DNA of 35,950 bases, from contig NZ_LUFH02000062.1 in the NCBI RefSeq assembly GCF_001586785.1, positions 1 through 35,950 on the forward strand, written 5' to 3'. Below are positions 23,127 through 29,264 of the stretch, in pieces; positions within the stretch are counted from its first letter, which is position 1, and every line of letters begins with the position of its first letter. This stretch comes from Sphaerospermopsis aphanizomenoides BCCUSP55 (lineage in GTDB: Bacteria > Cyanobacteriota > Cyanobacteriia > Cyanobacteriales > Nostocaceae). The notes below the pieces were generated by a model that was not told the origin of the DNA, searched no databases, and worked only from the letters and a program-made list of their open reading frames with translations. A program made the position numbers and the translations under genes.

Positions 23127-24215
23127 GTGCAGGAGATGAACTCACCTATAAACTTATTTGAATATGAACAATTAGCAAAATCACATCTTTCACAGATGGC
23201 TTTTGATTATTACAGTAGTGGTGCGTGGGATGAAGTCACCTTAGAGGATAACCGTGCTGCTTTTACACGAGTTAAACTCCGTCCGAAAATGCTAGTTGAT
23301 GTCAGTGAAATTAACCTCACAACCAAAGTTTTAGGTGCATCTTTGCAGTTACCTCTGCTCATTGCACCAATGGCTTTTCAATGTCTGGCTCATCCACAGG
23401 GGGAAATTGCTACAGCCTCTGCTGCTGGTGCTGCTGGTGTGGGTATGGTGCTTAGTACCTTATCTACCAAGAGTTTAGAAGAAGTGGCAACGCTTAACAA
23501 TGGTTGGCAATGGTTTCAGCTTTATATCCACAAAGATCGGGGTTTAACTCGTGCTTTGGTAGAAAGAGCATACACAGCAGGTTACAAAGCACTGTGTTTA
23601 ACTGTGGATGCGCCTGTGTTGGGAAAGCGGGAACGAGATCAACGCAATGAATTTACTCTACCCTCTGGATTGCATCCTGCGAATTTAACCAAGATATCCG
23701 GCTTAGACATTCCTCAAGAAAAAGGCGAATCTGGGTTATTGACCTATTTTGCCCAACAAATTAACCCAGCATTGACTTGGAAAGATTTAGAATGGTTGCA
23801 ATCTCTGAGTCCCCTACCGTTGGTATTGAAAGGAATTTTACGGGGTGATGATGCAGTGCGAGCTGTAGAACATGGCGCTCAAGGGATTGTGGTTTCTAAT
23901 CACGGTGGTAGACAATTAGATGGTGCGATCGCTTCTTTAGATGCCTTACCGGAAATAGTAGCAGCTGTAGACGGTAGAGCAGAAGTCCTCGTTGATGGTG
24001 GTATCCGTCGCGGTACAGATATCCTCAAAGCCTTGGCATTAGGAGCAAAAGCCGTGTTAATTGGTCGCCCTGTGTTGTGGGGGTTAGCGGTATCTGGACA
24101 AGCCGGAGTATCTCGCGTCATTTCCCTACTCAAAGAAGAGTTAACCACCGCAATGGCACTCAGCGGCTGTGCTAATTTGCAAGATATTGATTCAACTTTG
24201 GTCATTCATAATTAA
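23127..24215 (+). CDS. FMN-dependent L-lactate oxidase (2-hydroxy-acid oxidase family)
   Basis: 362 aa, an alpha-hydroxy-acid-oxidising TIM barrel with the FMN/catalytic motifs LPLLIAPMAFQCLAH, QWFQLYIHKDR, LTVDAPVLGKRERD, VLKGILRGDDA, SNHGGRQLDGA (catalytic His) and VDGGIRRGTDILKALALGAKAVLIGRP. It carries Met82, Leu112 and Phe208, which correspond to the residues reported to give the Nostoc enzyme lactate rather than glycolate preference. GTG 23127 is 10 bp after AGGAGG and makes these numbers align with the Nostoc protein, so I prefer it to ATG 23136. It probably removes oxygen via L-lactate oxidation. Trp at SGAWDE (usually Gly or Glu) is unusual. Confidence 0.9.
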   Translation: MQEMNSPINLFEYEQLAKSHLSQMAFDYYSSGAWDEVTLEDNRAAFTRVKLRPKMLVDVSEINLTTKVLGASLQLPLLIAPMAFQCLAHPQGEIATASAAGAAGVGMVLSTLSTKSLEEVATLNNGWQWFQLYIHKDRGLTRALVERAYTAGYKALCLTVDAPVLGKRERDQRNEFTLPSGLHPANLTKISGLDIPQEKGESGLLTYFAQQINPALTWKDLEWLQSLSPLPLVLKGILRGDDAVRAVEHGAQGIVVSNHGGRQLDGAIASLDALPEIVAAVDGRAEVLVDGGIRRGTDILKALALGAKAVLIGRPVLWGLAVSGQAGVSRVISLLKEELTTAMALSGCANLQDIDSTLVIHN

Positions 24216-24299
24216 TAATTCTTCCCCAATTCCTAAATAAATCTAAATACCTGTTGCCAAAATAAAAAAATAGGCTATACTTAGAAAAGTGACACCCAA

Positions 24300-24381
24300 G
24301 GGCGGGTGGCGGAATTGGTAGACGCACCGCACTCAAAATGCGGCACCGAAAGGTATAGGAGTTCGATTCTCCTCCCGCCCA
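24300..24381 (+). tRNA. tRNA-Leu (CAA)
   Basis: Eighty-two bases. Acceptor GGGCGGG pairs with CCCGCCC. The anticodon stem CCGCA/TGCGG holds loop CTCAAAA, giving anticodon CAA. It has a long variable arm and the T-loop GTTCGATTC. A hairpin AGCCTGG/CCAGGCT (24400-24422) follows and could be its terminator, though the T-run is weak (TTAAAT). Confidence 0.95.
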
Positions 24382-24399
24382 TTAAAACTTTCAAAGACT

Positions 24400-24422
24400 A
24401 GCCTGGGAAAAAAAACCAGGCT
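24400..24422 (+). terminator. Hairpin after tRNA-Leu (CAA)
   Basis: AGCCTGG (24400-24406) pairs with CCAGGCT (24416-24422) around an A-rich loop. TTAAAT follows. From 24423 to 24658 nothing recognisable is present; the minus-strand ORF there looks spurious. Confidence 0.55.
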
Positions 24423-24658
24423 TTAAATGACTATTTGGGATTTTACTTATAAATAAATCAGCTTTCTTATCTCAGATTCAATCCCATTTTGTAGGATTTG
24501 TTGTCAGTTTTGGACAAGGATTTGTATAACAGTCCGTTTTTATTTTCTTATACAATTTGTTAGAGGAAATGTACAAGGAATCGTTATATATTGTTGGCAA
24601 TATATTCCGAATTGAAATTTTACACTGTACAACTTTCAACAAGTAATTATTCAATAAA

Positions 24659-24835
24659 ATGACACTCAATATAGGACAGATGGTACATACGCTCGAAGAC
24701 ATAGAAGCAGAGTTAAATTTCATAATTCACACAATAGAAAACATGAAATATCCCCCACAGAGAGATGAAATAGTCAAAACATCTTTGCTGAGACTAATTT
24801 CTAAGTGTAAACGAGCTAAAATAGACTTACACTAG
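24659..24835 (+). CDS. Small hypothetical protein (58 aa)
   Basis: Read directly: ATG 24659 to TAG 24835. The translation begins MTLNIGQMVHTLEDIEAELN and continues through FIIHTIENMKYPPQRDEIVKTSLLRLISKCKRAKIDLH. It has helical heptad character (LEDIEAELNFIIHTIENM) and a basic C-terminal helix, so it could be a small dimeric or nucleic-acid-binding protein. No function recognised. No strong SD is visible (AATAAA precedes the start). The sensible amino-acid composition argues for a real gene. Confidence 0.5.
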   Translation: MTLNIGQMVHTLEDIEAELNFIIHTIENMKYPPQRDEIVKTSLLRLISKCKRAKIDLH

Positions 24836-24963
24836 AGAATTTTAGTACCCAATCATTGACAGCCGTTTCCGAAGATATGAGGTACAGCAAGAAAGAATAG
24901 AAACTATGATATCGTCATGAAAGCATATTTAATACTGTACTTCATAACAACGGGGAGTGCTGT

Positions 24964-25075
24964 ATTATTCGCAGTAGTGACAATAAATTGTTTTTAGTAG
25001 ATTTTGGAGCGGTGAAAATAGTCAAACCACAGCAACGCACAGCTACAGGAACAATAATTGGTTCAAAAATTATTA
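24964..25075 (+). pseudogene. Serine/threonine protein kinase remnant
   Basis: The frame reads IIRSSDNKLFLVDFGAVKIV then KPQQRTATGTIIGS, which is the catalytic core of cyanobacterial Ser/Thr kinases from the post-catalytic-loop strand, through the DFG Mg2+-binding motif, to the activation segment TGT.IGS. The expected HRDIKPSN motif upstream and the GY.PPEQ segment downstream are missing. The match stops just before the dispersed repeat at 25077. It is a degraded fragment of a once longer gene. Confidence 0.75.
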
Positions 25076-25076
25076 A

Positions 25077-25116
25077 GTCAGAATCAGGATGACCAGGATT
25101 AAAGGATGTACAGGAT
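25077..25116 (-). repeat. Dispersed 40-bp repeat, copy 10 (reverse)
   Basis: Begins GTCAGAATCAGGATGACC and ends GTACAGGAT. It is the short form, directly abutting the broken end of the kinase remnant. Confidence 0.9.
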
Positions 25117-25323
25117 GTTCCGCTAGTCCTACTCAAAAATGACAGATGTTTTTCTCTGTGTCTGGAGTGGATAGTTGATTTTGTGACCTGTGCGTAATTT
25201 CAATATCAAAATAGCGATCGCCATGATCGTTCCAACTTCCTGTAAAAAGTGAAAATTTTGTAGTATAATAAGACAATTGCTGTTTATTGCATTTCATAGT
25301 CATTAGTCACCGTCAAAAACACT

Positions 25324-25596
25324 ATGCGCTTAAAAAGATGGGAATCTCCCCGCAAGCAAGGGAGAAACGACAAAGGCCGAGGCGGATCCGCTAGACAGAG
25401 ACAACTCAAGAAACAAAGGCAGATGCTGAGAAACAAACTCAAAGAAGCTCAAAAGCCAGAAAACGACCAAAACAACCAAAACAACACGCCGAGGGAAGGG
25501 ATAGAAACCTACCCTCTTTTTTTGTGCCAAATTTCCGAGTTATCAGGAAATTCGGGTATTTATAACGACCTCCTTACAAATCGAAATATTTTTTGA
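25324..25596 (+). CDS. Doubtful small basic ORF spanning a terminator
   Basis: 90 aa. The first half is strongly basic (LKRWESPRKQGRNDKGRGGSARQRQLKKQRQ), then PENDQNNQNN. A TATAAT (25264-25269) lies upstream and a strong hairpin plus T7 terminator (25491-25523) lies inside the ORF, 73 bp before its stop. A transcript ending there would lack a stop codon. So either the real product is shorter through another frame, the locus is a non-coding RNA of about 250 nt, or the terminator is conditional. Confidence 0.3.
   Translation: MRLKRWESPRKQGRNDKGRGGSARQRQLKKQRQMLRNKLKEAQKPENDQNNQNNTPREGIETYPLFLCQISELSGNSGIYNDLLTNRNIF
25491..25523 (+). terminator. Strong Rho-independent terminator
   Basis: GAGGGAAGG (25491-25499) pairs with CCTACCCTC (25508-25516), one mismatch in nine, followed by seven T (25517-25523). 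It should end a transcript starting near 25276. Confidence 0.8.
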
Positions 25597-25604
25597 AAAA
25601 ATAC

Positions 25605-25635
25605 TTGACAAAACCCCAAGGGTAGCTGCTATATT
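25605..25635 (+). promoter_or_regulatory. Promoter of tRNA-Gln
   Basis: TTGACA (25605-25610) and TATATT (25630-25635), 19 bp apart, end 17 bp before the tRNA. The -35 is perfect; the spacer is slightly long. Confidence 0.6.
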
Positions 25636-25652
25636 ATTTAAAGCTTAGTCAT

Positions 25653-25724
25653 TGGGGCGTAGCCAAGTGGTAAGGCAGCGGGTTTTGGTCCCGCCATCCC
25701 TAGGTTCGAATCCTAGCGCCCCAG
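25653..25724 (+). tRNA. tRNA-Gln (TTG)
   Basis: Seventy-two bases. Acceptor TGGGGCG pairs with CGCCCCA. The anticodon stem GCGGG/CCCGC holds TTTTGGT, giving anticodon TTG. The T-loop is GGTTCGAATCC. It is followed by a clean terminator. Confidence 0.95.
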
Positions 25725-25731
25725 CATTATT

Positions 25732-25762
25732 AAGGGTAGATTTAAAAAGTCTACCCTTTTTG
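25732..25762 (+). terminator. Terminator of tRNA-Gln
   Basis: AAGGGTAGA pairs with TCTACCCTT around TTTAAAAAG, followed by TTTG. It ends the tRNA transcript and precedes the 3' end of the opposing gene. Confidence 0.8.
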
Positions 25763-25813
25763 ATTTATAACTAACTTTTGTCTGTATTTTCAGCGTTGAA
25801 TATCTATTGCTGG

Positions 25814-26293
25814 TTACTTTTCTGGTGATTTGAGAGCCTCATCTAAAACCTGTCTAGCTTGTTCCGCTTTCGTTTTTGCTTCTTGATAACGGAGATTAGC
25901 CTGAGCAAAGTTTTTGAGAACCTTAAAACCTTCTTTGAGACGGGTTATCTCTTCCTCAGTCACTGAGTTATCTGAAAACAGAACATCAACGGCTTTACGA
26001 ATTTCCAAAGCTTCAGTCCGCGTTTCCTGTACTTTTAATTTTAACGTAGCTAAATTGCTGAGAACTTGAACGGCTTGGGTAATGGCATCCTCACCGCTAG
26101 TATTATCAATAGTTGGTTCTTTGACTTCAATTAATTGTTGAGGTCCAAATCCCTCCTCTAGTTCTGTGGGTAACTTACCTGCTTCCATCAGTTCCATTAA
26201 CTGATCCATTGCTTTTTCACGGGCTTTAGCGGAATCTTTACCAGAAACTGTCAGGATAATTTCTGGGCTTTGTGCGAGAGTATATTGAACCAT
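25814..26293 (-). CDS. Conserved coiled-coil protein of unknown function
   Basis: 159 aa. The N-terminal third (VQYTLAQSPEIILTVSGKDSAKAREKAMDQLMELMEAGKLPTELEEGFGPQQLIEV) looks like a compact alpha/beta region. The rest is helical with heptad-like Leu/Ala spacing (TQAVQVLSNLATLKLKVQETRTEALEIRKAVD and EGFKVLKNFAQANLRYQEAKTKAEQARQVLDEAL). It is soluble, with no catalytic motif. I recall close relatives across cyanobacteria but no function. It is single, with its own 167-bp upstream region shared divergently with the membrane protein at 26461. Confidence 0.8.
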   Translation of the reverse strand: MVQYTLAQSPEIILTVSGKDSAKAREKAMDQLMELMEAGKLPTELEEGFGPQQLIEVKEPTIDNTSGEDAITQAVQVLSNLATLKLKVQETRTEALEIRKAVDVLFSDNSVTEEEITRLKEGFKVLKNFAQANLRYQEAKTKAEQARQVLDEALKSPEK

Positions 26294-26460
26294 AGTGGGG
26301 GAAAAATTTGCTGGTTTATCAAGCCTGGGCTAAACAAATCAAGTGTCTTGTTTAATAATGACCATATCATTTCCGCTAGATTTTGTGTTATGTGTCTTTA
26401 GATAAAATCAAACTTTATACTAAATGAAAGGACTGTAAAATATAACAGGAGAGGAGAGCT

Positions 26461-27735
26461 ATGACTCCCAATCCCGCCATTATGCGATCTGTAGAACAAC
26501 TGGGATACCGTGTTACTGTTGGTGATGTGGCAACTCAGGCTGGCTTAAATGTAGCTGAAGCTAATCAAGGTTTATTAGCCCTAGCGTCTGAAGCTGGTGG
26601 ACATTTACAGGTAGCAGAATCCGGTGATATTGTTTATCAATTTCCACAAAATTTTAGAACTATCTTACGTAATAAATACTTGCAAGTGCGGTTGCAGGAA
26701 TGGTGGAAAAAAATTTGGGGTGTGCTGTTTTACCTAATACGCATTTCCTTTGGTGTTTTGTTAATTGCTTCCATTGCGCTAATTACTGTCACCATCATTA
26801 TCATTATTACTGCTGCTAACTCAGACAGAGATGGAGACAACAGAAGTAGTAGTTCTAGTGGGTTGAATTTCTTCTTTTTCCCAGATTTATTCTGGTATTT
26901 TAGCCCAGATTATTCTTCCCAAGAAAGGCGAAGAGAACGTAGGGAAGATAGCGAATTCAATTTTTTTGAAGCTGTATTTTCGTTTTTGTTTGGTGATGGA
27001 AATCCTAACGCCAACTTAGAAGAACATCGCTGGCGAGAAATTGGTACGGTGATTAGAAATAATCAAGGGGCAGTGGTAGCAGAACAAATTGCGCCTTATT
27101 TAGATAATTTAGGTGAAAAATATCAACAAGAATACGAAGATTATATGCTGCCTGTGTTGGTGCGATTTAATGGCAAACCCCAGGTAAGTTCTGAAGGGGA
27201 AATTGTTTATTATTTTCCAGATTTGCAGGTTAAAGCCAGTAAACATCAGCGTCAACCAGTAGCGCCATATTTAAATGAAATTCCCTGGCGTTTTAGTGCG
27301 GCTAGTTCTGGACAAATTATGCTCAGTGCTGGGTTGGGTGCTGTGAATTTGGTAGCGGCTTTGATATTAGGAAGTTTATTAAAAGGTGGAACAGCAGCAG
27401 CGCAAATTGGGGGATTAGTTGGTTTTGTCCAAGGAATTTATTGGCTGTTGTTAGCCTATGGAATAGGTTTTTTAGGTATACCCTTAGTTCGTTATTTTTG
27501 GATTCAATGGCGTAATGGTAAACTTAATACCCGTAATTATGAACGGTTGCAAAGAGCGAGATTTTTAGCAAATGCAGATGATTCTTTACAGGAGAAGATG
27601 GCTTTTGCGAGTCAATTTGCTGGTGAAAAAGTAATTGGTAAAAAAGATGTCATTTATTCCAGTGATACAGATTTGTTAGAACAGGAATTTGAGCAAGTGA
27701 GAAAGCAAAATCTGTTAGATGAAAATAGGGAATAG
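26461..27735 (+). CDS. Conserved membrane protein with two winged-helix-like repeats
   Basis: 424 aa, SD GGAGAGGAG just before ATG. Residues about 6-70 (VEQLGYRVTVGDVATQAGLNVAEANQGLLALASEAGGHLQVAESGDIVYQFPQNF) have a winged-helix-like pattern; residues about 193-260 repeat it (VIRNNQGAVVAEQIAPYLD...VLVRFNGKPQVSSEGEIVYYFPDLQV). Membrane helices lie at about 88-120 and 280-345, with a very polar loop between (DRDGDNRSSSSS, RRRERREDSE). It resembles a family shared by cyanobacteria and plant chloroplasts (the At5g03900 type), for which the role is not established. A tandem GACAGGT array begins 12 bp after the stop. Confidence 0.8.
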   Translation: MTPNPAIMRSVEQLGYRVTVGDVATQAGLNVAEANQGLLALASEAGGHLQVAESGDIVYQFPQNFRTILRNKYLQVRLQEWWKKIWGVLFYLIRISFGVLLIASIALITVTIIIIITAANSDRDGDNRSSSSSGLNFFFFPDLFWYFSPDYSSQERRRERREDSEFNFFEAVFSFLFGDGNPNANLEEHRWREIGTVIRNNQGAVVAEQIAPYLDNLGEKYQQEYEDYMLPVLVRFNGKPQVSSEGEIVYYFPDLQVKASKHQRQPVAPYLNEIPWRFSAASSGQIMLSAGLGAVNLVAALILGSLLKGGTAAAQIGGLVGFVQGIYWLLLAYGIGFLGIPLVRYFWIQWRNGKLNTRNYERLQRARFLANADDSLQEKMAFASQFAGEKVIGKKDVIYSSDTDLLEQEFEQVRKQNLLDENRE

Positions 27736-27746
27736 GGAATAGGGAA

Positions 27747-27816
27747 CAGGTGACAGGTGACAGGTGACAGGTGACAGGTGACAGGTGACAGGTGACAGGT
27801 GACAGGTGACAGGTGA
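27747..27816. repeat. Heptamer tandem repeat (CAGGTGA)10
   Basis: Ten perfect copies of a 7-bp unit. The same unit appears five times upstream of hfq (28206-28240) and twice at about 23085-23096. C-rich CCTACACCC units fill about 27846-27899, up to the hfq stop. Confidence 0.95.
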
Positions 27817-27899
27817 CAGAAGGCAGGAATTTTTTAATTGATTTCTCCCCTACACCCCTACACCCTTACACCCCTACACCCTTTTTTCCCCCTACACCC

Positions 27900-28184
27900 T
27901 TACGAATTGATTTTTGCAACTTCAACGCTGGCTTCTCGTGGAACTAAGCCTCTTTCTACAACTGCATCACTCCGTAGTTTCATGTAAGCGATCGCTAATT
28001 TCCAAACTGTAGTTTGTTCGTTGTTAGCATCTAAAATACATACACAATTGTGGTCTTGCCAAAAAACTTTTCCTGTGATTAAGTCACCAGTCACTAATTT
28101 AAATTCGACTGTAGCTTTTTGCTTAATCCAAGTTTGTATTTGTCGAATACTAGGTAGGGTGGTATCAAATTCAGTTGTTGACAT
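27900..28184 (-). CDS. hfq: Cyanobacterial Hfq homologue
   Basis: 94 aa. LPSIRQIQTWIKQKATVEFKLVTGDLITGKVFWQDHNCVCILDANNEQTTVWKLAIAYMKL is the Sm fold of cyanobacterial Hfq (Sm1 ...VEFKLVTGDLITGKVFWQD; Sm2 ...TVWKLAIAYMK). Cyanobacterial Hfq is divergent in its RNA-binding residues and is known in Synechocystis for motility and pilus-related function rather than classical sRNA pairing. It lies next to dapF, as in other cyanobacteria, but here the two are divergent. Heptamer arrays lie on both sides, one directly upstream of the start, so its promoter region may be affected by copy-number change. Confidence 0.9.
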   Translation of the reverse strand: MSTTEFDTTLPSIRQIQTWIKQKATVEFKLVTGDLITGKVFWQDHNCVCILDANNEQTTVWKLAIAYMKLRSDAVVERGLVPREASVEVAKINS

Positions 28185-28205
28185 TTTTATTAGGGAATAA
28201 CGAAT

Positions 28206-28286
28206 AGGTGACAGGTGACAGGTGACAGGTGACAGGTGACAGAAAGAAGTTTACCAATTACCAATTACCAATTGCCAATCACCAAT
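28206..28286. repeat. Heptamer arrays (AGGTGAC)5 and (TACCAAT)5
   Basis: Five copies of AGGTGAC (28206-28240) and, after an 11-bp gap, five copies of TACCAAT-type units (28252-28286, the last two as TGCCAAT and CACCAAT). They fill most of the hfq-dapF intergenic region, where both promoters must lie. Confidence 0.95.
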
Positions 28287-28344
28287 ATTATTGGACAATG
28301 TTTAAATAATCAGTATTTATCTTTGATAATTCATCTAGGAGAAA

Positions 28345-29184
28345 ATGGCAATCGAATTTACTAAGTATCACGGTTTAGGTAATGATTTCATCCTCATTGA
28401 TAATCGTTCCTCACTCACACCTATTATTACACCAGAGAAAGCAGTAAAGTTGTGCGATCGCCATTTTGGTATTGGTGCTGATGGTGTTATTTTCGCACTT
28501 CCTGGACAAAATGATACTGACTACACCATGAGAATTTTTAACTCTGATGGTTCTGAACCAGAAATGTGTGGTAACGGTATTCGTTGTTTAGCAGCATTTT
28601 TAACTGAGTTAGAAGGTGTCTCCCGCACTAAAGATTATTATCGTATTCATACTTTAGCAGGTGTGATTACACCTCAACTTACAGATGATGGTCAAGTTAA
28701 GGTAGATATGGGTTTACCCCGCTTACTAGCACAGGAAATTCCTACCACCCTTGCACCTGCTGATAGCAAAGTCATTAATGTGCCTTTAGAAGTGGCAGAT
28801 ACAACTTGGAATGTTACCTGTGTTAGCATGGGCAACCCCCACTGTATCACCTTTGTAGACGATGTGGCAGCTATTCCCCTAGAAACCATCGGTCCGAAAT
28901 TTGAACACCATTCTGTTTTCCCCCAAAGGATAAATACAGAATTTATCGAAATTGTCAACCGTAATTACATGAAAATGCGGGTATGGGAAAGAGGCGCAGG
29001 TATTACCTTAGCTTGCGGTACTGGTGCTTGTGCTGTTTTGGTAGCTGGAGTATTAAATGATAAATGCGATCGCACAGCGACAATAGAATTACCAGGTGGT
29101 CCATTGGAAATTGAATGGTCAGAAATAGACCAAAGAATTTACATGACAGGTCCAGCAGAACGGGTATTCACTGGTAAATTTTAA
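28345..29184 (+). CDS. dapF: Diaminopimelate epimerase
   Basis: 279 aa. Converts LL- to meso-diaminopimelate for lysine and peptidoglycan synthesis, cytoplasmic and cofactor-free. Both catalytic cysteines are present: C75 in EMCGNGIRC and C224 in [10 protein letters not shown]-terminal [13 protein letters not shown] and [12 protein letters not shown] are diagnostic. SD AGGAG precedes ATG 28345. Two HIP1 sites occur inside. A perfect GGTGGGCA/TGCCCACC hairpin (29192-29208) follows the stop. Confidence 0.97.
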   Translation: MAIEFTKYHGLGNDFILIDNRSSLTPIITPEKAVKLCDRHFGIGADGVIFALPGQNDTDYTMRIFNSDGSEPEMCGNGIRCLAAFLTELEGVSRTKDYYRIHTLAGVITPQLTDDGQVKVDMGLPRLLAQEIPTTLAPADSKVINVPLEVADTTWNVTCVSMGNPHCITFVDDVAAIPLETIGPKFEHHSVFPQRINTEFIEIVNRNYMKMRVWERGAGITLACGTGACAVLVAGVLNDKCDRTATIELPGGPLEIEWSEIDQRIYMTGPAERVFTGKF

Positions 29185-29191
29185 TCTGTAG

Positions 29192-29208
29192 GGTGGGCAA
29201 TGCCCACC
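29192..29208. repeat. Palindromic intergenic element
   Basis: GGTGGGCA-A-TGCCCACC, 8-bp perfect arms. A related half (GCAATGCCCACCC) is at about 22136-22150. It is probably a dispersed hairpin. There is no T-run, so a terminator role is weak. Confidence 0.7.
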
Positions 29209-29264
29209 ATTACCAACTAATCAAAGCGTGAGTTGTTGCTTGATTATTCTTAACTGACTTTGCC

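Noticed and set aside
24478-24723. Minus-strand 81-aa ORF
   Set aside because: Low-complexity composition, no SD, and it overlaps the more convincing plus-strand 58-aa ORF.
24942-25136. Minus-strand 64-aa ORF
   Set aside because: Antisense of the kinase remnant and repeat copy 10; no start signal and repeat-derived residues.
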